Shown one piece after another: positions 1 to 8,133 of a stretch of 11,844 nt of DNA. Under the pieces are notes generated by a model, which had not been told where the DNA came from, made no database searches, and was given only the letters and a program-made list of their open reading frames with translations. Where the stretch lies: the NCBI GenBank assembly GCA_003573635.1, contig QUTJ01031452.1, forward strand, positions 1 to 11,844. The letters are read 5' to 3'. This stretch comes from Goniomonas avonlea (lineage: Eukaryota; Cryptophyceae; Goniomonadida; Goniomonadaceae). Numbering within the stretch: the first letter of the stretch is position 1; the number at the start of each line of letters is the position of its first letter. The position numbers were made by a program, and so were the translations under genes.

Positions 1-1182
1 ACGGCCACCTGGCTGGAAACGATAGCACGTGCACAAGCCCATGAGGAAAAGAAGAGAGAAGAAGCCAAAAAGAAAGCCAAACAGGAACTGACCCGCAACG
101 CGAAAGTGCGAGACCCGCGCACCCCCCCCCCTGCCCAAGCCGCCATGAAGGATTCCTTCATTGGAAAGGACGCAGGCAGCTGCACCAGGACCAACGAGCA
201 CGAGACACAGGAACCGGAACAGTCCAGGCTAGGCAAACGTCCCCTAACCCAGCCCCATCTCTCAGACAAGAAATTCTATCCCCAGATCATCGTCCCGACG
301 GTACCACCCATACACGAATGGACACGGGAGACGACCAACGAGCTCCTTAGGGGGAAAATGCACTCGCGCCCCCTCCAGCTCGCCTACNACGGCCTCTTGT
401 CCCTCCTCGGAATGGACGACCGCACACCACTGTCCACCATAGCGCGCATCCTGGGTTGCTTGTCCGCAACGAAGGTACAACGCCTACGACTGGAGATCCG
501 CAAACACCAAGACAACCTGGGCGCCTCGGAGCTACCAGCTGGGGGCCCGCTACTTGAAAGGGCCAGGTCCTTCATGGAAAACGGCCCCCCCGACCACGTA
601 TCCGCCGAAGCGGACAAGTGCGTAGCATGCTTCCTCCCCCTGGAAGGAGGAGATATGGACCACGCCCCCTCCAAGTGCAACGAACCCGGATGTGACCTAG
701 TCTACCACAGGAAATGCTGGCTAGCGGTAAACGCACTAACAGCAAAGCCCCATGTGAAGCACCGGCCACGATCCCCAATGGTGATGGAGGCAAACCAAAG
801 CCCATGCCACCCGCCGAACAGCAAACCCGCGAGAGAACGAAGGCCAAACAGGAAGAGAGGGAGCGCTGCAACACGTGACAAGACCCCGCTACCCGACACA
901 CACACACCCAGAAGCAAACGCCCGCGCCAGGAACAACCACGAGAAGAACCGGACCCCCCTCCGGAGCCAAGACCAAGCCGCCGCCCCCATGAGCCGAGGG
1001 AAGCACCGGAGGGTGGAGAGGAACGCGCCAGACAAGAACGGCTGGTGAGCGAAGCGATCAGGGAAGAGGGAGGACACGTGTCGGCAGACTCGTGCCACGA
1101 GGACGACGCCCCATACGACCCAGGACACCCACCCTCTTCAGAGTACTTTTGGTCGGCGGACGAGTGTCGAAAATTGCTCTAG
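1..1182 (+). CDS. 3' part of a charged ORF with a half PHD-like zinc finger
   Basis: The frame is open from the first base of the window to a TAG at 1180-1182 (393 codons visible), so the true start lies to the left. The N-terminal visible part (residues 15-35) is a Lys/Glu-rich helix likely to form a coiled coil. A cluster C-x2-C-x15-C-x4-C-x4-H-x2-C-W is encoded at about 620-720. This matches the first six ligands of a PHD/RING-type finger, but the last C-x2-C pair is not present downstream. The remainder (about 760-1140) is Arg/Pro/Glu-rich and probably disordered, with likely nuclear-localisation stretches. Base 388 is N. No reverse transcriptase, integrase or other enzyme motif is visible. 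It could be a retroelement accessory or gag-like protein, or a chromatin protein; I do not recognise the family. No intron is needed within the visible part. Confidence 0.55.
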   Translation, partial: TATWLETIARAQAHEEKKREEAKKKAKQELTRNAKVRDPRTPPPAQAAMKDSFIGKDAGSCTRTNEHETQEPEQSRLGKRPLTQPHLSDKKFYPQIIVPTVPPIHEWTRETTNELLRGKMHSRPLQLAYXGLLSLLGMDDRTPLSTIARILGCLSATKVQRLRLEIRKHQDNLGASELPAGGPLLERARSFMENGPPDHVSAEADKCVACFLPLEGGDMDHAPSKCNEPGCDLVYHRKCWLAVNALTAKPHVKHRPRSPMVMEANQSPCHPPNSKPARERRPNRKRGSAATRDKTPLPDTHTPRSKRPRQEQPREEPDPPPEPRPSRRPHEPREAPEGGEERARQERLVSEAIREEGGHVSADSCHEDDAPYDPGHPPSSEYFWSADECRKLL

Positions 1183-1402
1183 ATAGGGTTTTTTTACCGC
1201 GAGTGATGGAATGAGCGCGAACGTCGCGTGTTCGGGATATGCGGGATAACGACCATTATTGAAAAAGCTGGCGACCGGAACCCAGTGTACCGCGACTATG
1301 AGAGTGTGTAATCCCGACTATTTGGAGTGCGACCGCCGTCGGTTTGTTTGGGCGGGCTTTTCAAGTTGTGGGCACAGTAGAAAAGCCGGAGCCTCTGGAG
1401 GC
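1183..1402. other. Spacer between ORF 1 and gene 2
   Basis: 220 bases after the TAG of the first ORF. It contains a run of seven T at 1189-1195. No repeat, RNA gene or convincing coding segment is seen. A short frame open from 1259 could extend gene 2 upstream of its chosen ATG at 1403, but its composition gives no support. Confidence 0.3.
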
Positions 1403-3129
1403 ATGGTAGAAACAATTCCGCAGCAGATGGATCCGTCACTTGCAGCCGTGTTGGATGGATGGGCCGATGTTACTGGGACGGTCGACCCCTCCAGGTCATG
1501 CCCACAAGTGAGCCCTCCTGCCAGGTGCTGCAGCACCGGCTGTGCCAGCGCGAACACTGGCCGCATCCGGGACACCCAGAACATGTGCCGAAAATGGTGC
1601 TACTGAGTCTAGCAAGAAACCCGCAAGGGCCAAGAGGCCAGAACAAAGGTATAATGATGCGCGACAGTTTATTGGGTGTAACAGTTCCACAGGTGGCAGA
1701 ACTTCAAGGCGCAGGTGGCTGCGTCACAGGACCCGGATTTGGTTGAGTGCCTCAAGTACCATGTGGATGTAGACGAGGGTGGGGAGCTGGACAGGACCAT
1801 GGCCCTCCACACAGCACTTGAGCTGTTCCTGTCACACACGGGACAAGGTAGCCTGTCGGGCGCGACTTTGTCGCGTACAGGGAGCCGCATGAGCGCATGA
1901 TGCGGGTTGCCATGGAGAACGGCTTCCTGAATCTGAGCAAGTCGGTCTCGTGCAGGGCAGCAAACAAGGCATTCAAGCAGGCCCTATCTTACCTGGAGAT
2001 CACCGGCGCGTACGTCCGCAGTGTACAAGGGCGTAACCGGGTTGGACCAGGTGGTCTTCCACCCCTACCCTGTTCGCCGAGTGAAAATGTGGCAGGCCTT
2101 TGTTCAGTACAGCGCAACCCACCATGTGAGTCGCGGATCAGTTTATTGTTTCAACCGCTGACCGCGCATCAGTACCAGGCAAGAGGGCCGAGAGCTGCTG
2201 CAATGGACGGGCTACAGCAAAGGCGCGTGTATGCACCTGAGGTCTGCCCGGCCATGACGGGGTATCCCAGTCTGCCGCAGCAGTACGGAATGCCATGTGA
2301 CTACTATGGACATGGCAGCAACGGGCCTTTCCCGCGCGGGCAAGCACACCCTGGTCCTCTGCATAGTTTCGCCGAACCGTCGGTACCACCGGCGCCGGTA
2401 GCTCCTGGTGTGCCCGTCATGGCCCGGCCTAATGTTCCCGTGACCGCAAGGACCGCCGCAGCCGCGCACACCACCGACTCTGCGGCTTCTGGAGCCGACA
2501 TGGCTGACACGCTGGAACTCTTCGACATGGTCGCTGCACAGGCGGCCCATGACGAGGTCCCAACCCAGAGGAAGCGGAAGAAGGGGGTCGCTGCCACCCA
2601 AGGGAAGTCCAGCGCAGCCGGAAAGCGAGCCAAGGCGGCGAAGGCAACCAAGCCGACCAAGCCGACATCTCACGCGTCCGCACAGACCGTGAAAAAGTCT
2701 GGAGTCCTTGTGGTGGGTCCTGTATTGTTGTGGAGGGCTGCATGCACCCGTTACTGACCCCTGGACGAGCAGGTCCGCGCTTCCAACCAGCACTACAAGG
2801 GCATCTGGGTTGCCAAGATCGAGGACCCACCTGAGGGCAAAACCGTGAAGCCTGGCGAGGTCTTTGTCCGGTGGTACGAGCACAACCGACAGCGGCCGCC
2901 GGCGTTTGAAGCCACCAACCAGCACGACGCCCTTGCTGTCGAGTTCATTCTGTTTGACGGGGTGAAACTGACCGCGGGCGGCAAGCTGCCCCCGGATGTT
3001 CTCGCCTGGGTGGACAAGAACGATCCTAAGAAAGTGCAGTGCGGAGCCGCCAATGGCAACCGTGACGACAACAACGACAGCGACGACGACGACGAGGTCC
3101 CCTTAGATCTGCTCCGCTCCCGGTGTTGA
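1403..3129 (+). CDS. Spliced gene of unknown function with basic linker, C-terminal beta-rich domain and acidic tail
   Basis: Model: ATG 1403; introns about 1495-1579, 1649-1692, 1831-1880, 1941-1980, 2126-2178 and 2722-2772; TGA 3127-3129. All phases agree and give about 467 aa. The introns at 1649 (44 nt), 2126 (53 nt, GTGAGT donor, CTGAC branch) and 2722 (51 nt, CTGAC branch) are the best supported. The first, third and fourth are weaker. Residues 1-165 look helical or globular. Residues 169-260 are Pro/Gly/Tyr-rich. Residues 299-332 are Lys/Ala-rich, like a histone H1 tail, with a KRKK signal. Residues 357-435 form a compact domain (WVAKIEDPP, VFVRWYEH) resembling BAH/Tudor-type barrels only weakly. 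The protein ends in DDNNDSDDDDEVPLDLL, a tail shared with the gene ending at 9669. A nuclear chromatin or DNA-binding protein is likely. I do not recognise a family. Confidence 0.6.
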
Positions 3130-3240
3130 ACCTTAAGCTTGTGTCCAACACACAACTCAATACATAAGAATTGCAAGAAATCGAATGTGATCAAATTGCA
3201 TGCATGGAAGCACTGACACAGTTCAAAATAATGATGTCCT
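3130..3240. other. Short convergent 3' spacer between gene 2 and gene 3
   Basis: 111 AT-richer bases between two convergent stop codons. It contains TGCATGCATGGAA at 3197-3209, repeated at 9811-9823 in the 3' flank of the gene ending at 9669. It also holds weak poly(A)-like AATACA at about 3160 for the plus-strand gene. Confidence 0.5.
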
Positions 3241-3245
3241 TTATT
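3240..3245 (-). terminator. AATAAA poly(A) signal overlapping the gene 3 stop
   Basis: The minus strand reads CAATAAAGG. The TAA stop of the small basic protein lies inside the AATAAA hexamer. The signal is on the correct strand and immediately at the end of the frame, so a very short 3' UTR is likely. Confidence 0.55.
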
Positions 3246-3735
3246 GGTTGCCGTCTGCGGGAACGATTCCCGGCTGTGGACCTTCAAGTATCCTCAAGTA
3301 TTGGACAATCAAATTGGACTCGGTTCTGTCCTCGATTGCGATAGTGGAGAGCTCCCTCTGAAGTTCCGCAATCTTCGCGCGACGGTCGACCTCGTAGGCC
3401 TCAAGCGTTCGCCAGATTGCTGCCCGCGCATCTGCACCAATGGCCACCGCAGCCTCTCCTCCGCTACTCGGACCTGAGTCTCCAGTTCCAGAGTCCAAAC
3501 CTGTTCCTGAGGGGCCACGGTGGCCAAGTGATTGAGACCGACCGGGACCTCGGCCTCGTTTGCCAGCCCGAGCCACGCTGGAGCGTTGCGGGTTGGGCGC
3601 AACTTCAGGTCCGGCCTCGTTGCGTCTCTGGAGCTTGTTAACCCTCTGCACCTTCACACGTGGCCGTGATACAGGCTGCGCTCCGACAATAGTCGGCTCA
3701 AGCTTCCGTTTCGCACGCGCGCATTTGCGGGGCAT
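3241..3735 (-). CDS. Small basic protein with C-terminal helix (unknown)
   Basis: 164 aa from the ATG at 3735 (MPRKCARAKRKL). The frame is open further upstream to 3804, but that extension lies in the AT-rich spacer and is hydrophobic, so the basic start is preferred. Residues 1-75 are rich in Lys/Arg (nuclear-localisation or nucleic-acid binding). Residues 76-100 are a Gly/Ser linker. Residues 105-150 form an amphipathic, charged helix with regular leucines (AELQREL, IVQYLRIL) that may dimerise. No intron is needed. It lies 3' of gene 4 on the same strand and converges on gene 2. A small DNA- or RNA-binding accessory protein is plausible, but no family is recognised. Confidence 0.5.
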   Translation of the reverse strand: MPRKCARAKRKLEPTIVGAQPVSRPRVKVQRVNKLQRRNEAGPEVAPNPQRSSVARAGKRGRGPGRSQSLGHRGPSGTGLDSGTGDSGPSSGGEAAVAIGADARAAIWRTLEAYEVDRRAKIAELQRELSTIAIEDRTESNLIVQYLRILEGPQPGIVPADGNQ

Positions 3736-3866
3736 TGCAAAGCGCTCGACCAGTCCCAAGTTGAGCAAGAAGATAATACCAGTATAGACAAAGACAAGCT
3801 CCAATTTTACTTATTTTGACACATAAGTAAACGTACACATAAGTGTATGTACACAAGTAATTAAGC
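3736..3866. other. AT-rich spacer with short inverted and direct repeats
   Basis: This lies between the 3' end of gene 4 and the start of gene 3, both on the minus strand. It holds an 8-bp perfect inverted repeat, TTACTTAT/ATAAGTAA (3807-3814 and 3823-3830, 8-nt loop). It also holds ACACATAAGT twice (3819-3828, 3835-3844). It probably carries the gene 4 poly(A) region (AATAAG-like on the minus strand) and the gene 3 promoter. Confidence 0.4.
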
Positions 3867-6800
3867 CTAAAGCCACGAAACGGTCGAGTCGCACCCGGCG
3901 CCGCATGTTGGCCGAGGTCTGTGGCCCTCTAGGACGAACCAGTCACGGAGGCCGCAACCGCCACCACTCTGACCAAACATATGGGTGAAACGCGGTCGGG
4001 TTGGAAGGATTGAAACCTTCTCCAGGCAAAGTAAGAGAGACCGGTGCGACCACAAACCCCTGAACCTACGCGCCGACCACAGCGCAGTGCCACTCAAGAG
4101 CGCGGTAACCGTGACAGAGGCCGCTAACTTTGCAGCAATAACTAACCACTCAGTGTCCGAGACACAAGGGGGATTCAGTATGGCCAGGTCGAACGGACCA
4201 GTAACCGCTGCAACGTCCCCATCGAAGATAGTAACCTGCACAACTATTATAGAAGGGACCCAAGGCAGCATGACAAGAACACGCACTCGGTCATTGTCGC
4301 CGAAACGTGCGCGGAGTCGACGAACAAGGCTGGGGTCCCGCTCAACAGCTGTCACGTTACATTCGGGCCAGCACTCAAGTGCGGCTGCTGTCAGGGCGCC
4401 TGTGCCTGCGCCCAAGTCCACAACCTCACCCGGATTTCCCTGATGGCAGGCAACCACCCTGGCAGCGACTGCAGCACCGGTTGCCCACGCATCAGAAGCC
4501 CGCTGGGCTCTGCCACGAGTTACCATTTGCACCGTGTACAGAAGCACGCACATACAGTCGTCAGCAGGGGTACACTCCCCGCTTCCTGTATCCACAGGCG
4601 AAATGTAAGGGGACGGGTGCTCGTCCTGCTCTCGTCTGCGTTTCCGCCTAGCAGTTCGAATCGCCCCTCGTTTTTTCTTACGAGCAGGCGCCGGACAGCT
4701 AGGCTGCGACAGTAAAAGCTGTGCACGCCGGCTTTCTGGCCTTTCCAGCGTGATCGAATAAAACGCCTGCAGCAACGGCTGTGAGTAATGTTGCATGCCG
4801 CGGGGTCGCTTGGTCTCACATGGCCTTTTGCATCGTTACTGGACCCAAATTTCACCCGCGTCACCATGAACTTGAAAAGGCCCTCATAGTCTAGATACTT
4901 GGTGCCTTCACGTATAATGAGGACCCGGACAGGGGACCTGTCCACCAACGTCCGGTAGAAGCACCCTTGGTGCACCAGCTTCTGGTCACCCTTGAGAGTG
5001 TTCTCCTTGTTGTGACCGTGGCGACCGCGCATTCGAACCTGTATGCGGTGAATTCATGAAGAAATGCCAACACGACCAAGCACAACACGTGACATGCAGA
5101 GGGTCCTCAGGGGTCGCGGAGCGGTACACCTTGTTTCCACGGCTGCCGGTGTCTTGCACCCGCAACGCGGATATGTGGTTATTGCGCGAGTCCACGCCTG
5201 ATCAATTGAAATCAGGGTCGAAACAAACACGAACCAGGCACCCACCTCCCCGGTCCAGCTTGAGCAAGCGCCGCTCGAGCGCCTCTACAAGGGTCATACC
5301 TCTAACCGGGGCGGTCGACCCGGCCACGCTCCCGTACAGGATGTCGTTGCAGTGCAAAAATACCGGACACTCTGCACCTGGCTGTTCTGTTGCATGCACG
5401 AGCAGTCAGGCTCGATCAAGCCCACCCGGCGGAACCATTTCTTACCGGCCTTCGCACGCGCTGTGCAGGCACACCTGCTACCTGGATCCTGCGGGACGAC
5501 AGGACATGCTGCACGCTGCGTGGGTCGGAAGTGGGAGGCAGGCCATCGATAGTCGCGCACGGTCACCAAGCGCTGCTTCCCCTGCATGCGCCGGTATCAA
5601 CTCAAAATCGGTGGAAAACTCACATACCGGTGGCTGTTTATCGTGCATCCTTGCCCTGAAGGCGTGCACACGCTCTTCAGATATGACTCTGCAGCTCAGG
5701 ACCCAGCGACAGTCAACCATCGCTCGCTTCCCCCTTACTCGATGGCCCTCGTGCCAGACAGCATCTTGGATCAGGCTACCCCCTTGCGTGTGGATACCCG
5801 CTGTTCCAGAACAAAGAAGCTCTCCCAATAGTGGTCCCGCTGGTGCTTTCTGCATGTACATATAAGTTCGCACCCACACAACAACCCTATACGTACCGTC
5901 CCGGCTCGCCCTTTGCCCTCTTGCTTCTTTCCCTGCAAGGTCCACCGGACACACACCTTTCCTCTGTCATCGGGTGCCACTACAAAAAACAATGTCGTGA
6001 TCAGGGACCTATAGTACCCGCATTCGCGGTCACGGTGGCGGTCAAAGCTTCGCCCGCTCGCAATGGACTCCAGGATGGAGTTGAACGCGGTGTGAGGCAC
6101 AGAGACCTCGTCCCCTACTGACCTAGCATGTGTTCTCGCTGCGTCCCAACAGTACCTGAATGGTATAGTGAGTACCATGCTGATTATCATGGGGACCCAC
6201 ACACGCACCTCCGGGCCTCTGCCTCAATCGGGAGCTCACGGAGACCCTCATAGACACAAGCGTCAACGCACGTGTCCACCCCCACGGCGCGCATGCCACG
6301 ATTCCAGCCCTTCACAATCATGGAGCCACTACGACCCTTACCAAGGGATCGAACATATCGGACTCCAGTGCGGGCCAGAAGTCTGGACACAAGTGTCCCC
6401 GGAAGGGACGACTCTGAACAGACCCAGTGGGTCGGTTCCTCGAACACATGTACAGTCGAGAACCCTGTGTTGTGGAATGCGGCGTCCCTTGCTGCCCACA
6501 ACTCGGGTCCCTTGGGCACCTCGGCTGCGACAGCGGCGGCCTGCGCACGAGCTGCGTCGGCTCCTGCAGGGAACCGAGTGTCACCGGTAGGTGCCATTAA
6601 CCGTGCGTGGTTACCTGGGATAACAGAGTCCTCCCCCTCGCCTCCACCAGACCGAGACTCGGACCCTGAGCCAGATGTGGTACACTCGGACACTGAGAGA
6701 CCGGGGTTGGGGCCATCGCCCTCGGAGCCACTGCCAGCTGAGTCAGCGCGGTCTGCTGGTATTGGTGCAGCTGCTGTCGGGCGTCCCTCGTCGCGAGATC

Positions 6801-6906
6801 GCGCCGCCTCGGCGGGAGTCAACCTTGAACGCGCCCGTGGTTCATTACCCTGCATGCATGCGGAGGACACAGGCCGTACTATGTTGCTCCCGACAGCAGT
6901 TGCCAT
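3867..6906 (-). CDS. Fusion protein: 2OG-Fe(II) dioxygenase - SRA (YDG) domain - DNA methyltransferase
   Basis: Ten-exon model from ATG 6906 to TAG 3867-3869. Introns: 6156-6208, 5850-5896, 5509-5560 (or to 5566), 5387-5445, 5198-5245, 5039-5093, 4767-4819, 4510-4551, 4236-4286 (41-59 nt). All exon phases agree, giving 859 aa. Order: disordered Ser/Gly/Glu-rich N-terminus (1-130); dioxygenase (about 150-400; H273-R-D275, distal WHEG H352, R361); SRA (about 450-601; GDQ 535-537, PVRVL 554-558, DYEGL 568-572); Lys/Arg nuclear signal (620-636); methyltransferase (664-845; DLGAGTG 694-700, NPPC 758-761, RPRF 817-820). The SRA tail, linker and methyltransferase lie in one unbroken frame (4796-3867), so that fusion does not depend on splicing. 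The dioxygenase-SRA link depends on four inferred introns. Expected role: nuclear oxidation, reading and methylation of DNA bases. The start is uncertain because exons could lie upstream in the repeat region. The alternative is two or three adjacent genes. Confidence 0.75.
3900..4509 (-). other. Rossmann-fold DNA methyltransferase domain of gene 4
   Basis: Motif I DLGAGTG, motif II acidic AVERDP, motif III DGD and motif IV LAILNPPC appear in the order of N6-adenine (amino) methyltransferases. They are followed by RPRF and a C-terminal DWFVLEG strand, as in phage-type DNA N6-adenine methyltransferases. The intron 4236-4286 (51 nt, in frame) sits between motifs II and III; removing it brings NDR next to VTIFDGD, as in homologues. 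The fourth residue of motif IV is Cys instead of the usual aromatic. A separate protein starting at the ATG at 4526 is an alternative, but that ATG lies inside the proposed 42-nt intron 4510-4551. Confidence 0.8.
4731..5386 (-). other. SRA/YDG domain of gene 4 (modified-DNA reader)
   Basis: Exons 5 to 8. Landmarks in order: LYGSVAGS, GGVDSR, NTLKGDQKL, SPVRVL, YLDYEGLFKF and YSITLERP. They match the known SRA order (G-x-G opening, GDQ-L, PVRV, YDGLY, F-x-L-x-R end). The expected aromatic YDGLY reads DYEGLF here. The last strand appears only if the 53-nt intron 4767-4819 (GTGAGA donor) is removed, which supports the splice. SRA domains flip out and bind 5-methyl- or 5-hydroxymethylcytosine in eukaryotes and in modification-dependent restriction enzymes. 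Which base this one reads is not known. Confidence 0.72.
5561..6209 (-). other. 2-oxoglutarate/Fe(II) dioxygenase domain of gene 4
   Basis: Exons 2 and 3 encode the double-stranded beta-helix core. Iron ligands are read as HRD (residues 273-275, in FDRHRDRE) and the histidine of WHEGHRV (352), about 77 residues later. A following Arg/Lys (R358-K360-R361) is the likely 2-oxoglutarate binder, then a strand VDCRWVLSCRV. Preceding NSILESIASG matches the strand before HxD in this superfamily. TET/JBP base oxidases and prolyl-4-hydroxylase-like enzymes share this layout; the HEG...G.R segment also resembles the latter. The attached SRA and DNA methyltransferase domains favour DNA as substrate, but that is inference. 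Confidence 0.65.
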
Positions 6907-6912
6907 GCCCTC

Positions 6913-7094
6913 TGTGTGCGGCGACTCTGAGGGGGCTGTCAAGGCTGGCACAGTGCCCCCTGTGTGCGGCGACTCTGAGGGGGCTGTCAAGGCCGGCACG
7001 TGCCCTCTGTGTGCGGCGACTCTGAGGGGGCTGTCAAGGCCGGCACAGTGCCGCTGTGTGCGATGAGTCTGAGGGGGCTGTCAAGGTTGGCCCC
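6913..7094. repeat. Minisatellite, about 3.9 copies of a 47-48 bp unit
   Basis: Units begin at 6913, 6961, 7008 and 7055 with TGTGTGCG and share the core CTGAGGGGGCTGTCAAGG. Spacings are 48, 47 and 47 bp, so the reading frame is not kept from unit to unit. The copies are nearly identical; the fourth diverges (GATGAGTCT, TTGGCC). They lie just upstream of the first ATG of gene 4, in its likely promoter or 5' UTR. There are no unique spacers, so this is not a CRISPR array. Confidence 0.85.
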
Positions 7095-7526
7095 GGCCGT
7101 CCGGGGGGAATGTGGCCAAGCAGCAGGTACAGCTCGTCCTCCGCAGTGCAAGGTGTGTCCCCGCACAAAGAACGCTGCACGCGGAAGGGTTAAAGAGGGG
7201 AATGCAACTCTATTGGAGTGCAAATTGAATGGAGTGCAAATTAATTGAGTATGCAGTGCATGAAATGAAAACCAAAGAGTTTGCATGCAGTGGAATCGAA
7301 TGGAGTGCGAGTCCGAGGTCGAATCGATGGAAGCGTTACAATGGCGCGCGGCTTGCGTCTGCTCCTGCAATGCACTCTGCTGTAATCAAATGGAGGGCAG
7401 GAAATGGGTATGCAGTGGATTGAAAATGAAATCGAATGGAGTGCAAATCGAAGTGCATGGAACGGAATCGAACCGGGGCGTGCGAATCACAGATCGAAGG
7501 GTCTGCTACTGCTACTGCAATGTACT
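7095..7526. repeat. Non-coding region with degenerate TGGAGTGCAA-type repeats
   Basis: No supported gene. TGGAGTGC occurs at 7214, 7230, 7301 and 7438, usually preceded by AAT and twice followed by AAATT. It sits in a purine-rich strand with many GAATCGAA, GAAATGAA and GCAGTG words. The block looks like a decayed short satellite between the 3' end of gene 6 and the 5' end of gene 4. The same word occurs inverted (TTGCACTCCAA) at 9833-9843. Confidence 0.55.
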
Positions 7527-8122
7527 CTATTGCAACTGAAGGAGTATACAGCGGATCCTCACCTGGTGAATGCGATCACGCAGGTCTTTCACCCTCAGCT
7601 TTCCGGTGCACACTGCTGTCTTGACCGCGCTGGTGAGATATGGGCCAACTGTCACCAGCGCCCGAAACCAGGCAACGTGGTCCCGCCATGGAGAGCCAAT
7701 TTCTCTCATGGACAGTTTCGCCGACACCGTGTGCAGTCTGCTTGCAGTGCGCTGGAAATGGGGTTCAGCACAACGAAGCGGACTCTGCGAATTCTAACGC
7801 GGCGCAAGGGTTGAAACACGGAATCGCGTACCGGCTGCTTGAACAGGGCAAAAAACTCCAGTGGTGAAAGCTGTGACACTGCATGGTAAATGGAAGCAGC
7901 AATTACACAGCGGACTTGAATGTCGCTGCATGCCTCCGGAGGCCGCCTTTGGTAAATCTGCATGCCTTCGCGAAGCTCTCCAACTAATTTCTGCACGCAG
8001 TCAGCAGCGATCGAAGAAACCTCACACAGGAGTGGAAGAACTTGTGTTGTCACACTCAGATTATTGGTCTCTGAAGCGGCCACCAAGGGTCCCGCCAAGA
8101 CCAAGGCACGCGGGCAAGCCAT
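7527..8122 (-). CDS. Small helical protein of unknown function, one intron
   Basis: ATG at 8122 in a good context (TCCATGG). Intron 7752-7798 is 47 nt, with GTTAGA donor, CTGAAC branch and TTTCCAG acceptor, phase 0 on both sides. Stop at 7527-7529; 182 aa. The protein is mostly alpha-helical: residues 20-60 (LPLLCEVSSIAADCVQKLV), 70-105 and 115-165 (DHVAWFRALVTVGPYL). It has scattered Cys but no metal-binding pattern. A GTGAGG at the complement of 7557-7562 could start another intron, so the C-terminus is uncertain. It is divergent from gene 7 with only 96 bases between the ATGs, which suggests co-expression with it. No family is recognised. Confidence 0.55.
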
Positions 8123-8133
8123 GGAGGGCGGCC

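Noticed and set aside
1-1182. Reverse transcriptase or LINE fragment
   Set aside because: No catalytic Y/F-x-D-D or endonuclease motif is visible. The coiled coil and half finger alone do not support it.
1861-2060. Single unspliced exon through the middle of gene 2
   Set aside because: The coding-like frame changes at about 1940-2020, and the downstream canonical GTGAGT donor at 2126 needs the other frame. A frameshift error instead of the 40-nt intron at 1941-1980 cannot be excluded.
2212-2925. 237-aa minus-strand ORF
   Set aside because: It is a shadow of the last two exons of gene 2. No motif, and Arg/Gly-rich as expected from the reverse complement.
3867-4526. Methyltransferase as an independent gene starting at the ATG at 4526
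   Set aside because: It is possible, but the frame is open far upstream through the SRA C-terminal strand and the nuclear signal. The ATG itself falls in a good candidate intron (4510-4551). Kept only as the alternative.
5056-5865. 269-aa plus-strand ORF
   Set aside because: It is antisense to exons 3 to 6 of gene 4, has no recognisable motif and is of odd composition. The minus strand carries the 2OG and SRA motifs with consistent intron phases.
6272-7066. 264-aa plus-strand ORF rich in Ser/Pro
   Set aside because: It is antisense to exon 1 of gene 4 and runs through the minisatellite. GC-rich low-complexity DNA commonly leaves the complementary strand open.
6913-7094. CRISPR array
   Set aside because: The units are contiguous tandem copies without unique spacers, in DNA with spliceosomal introns.
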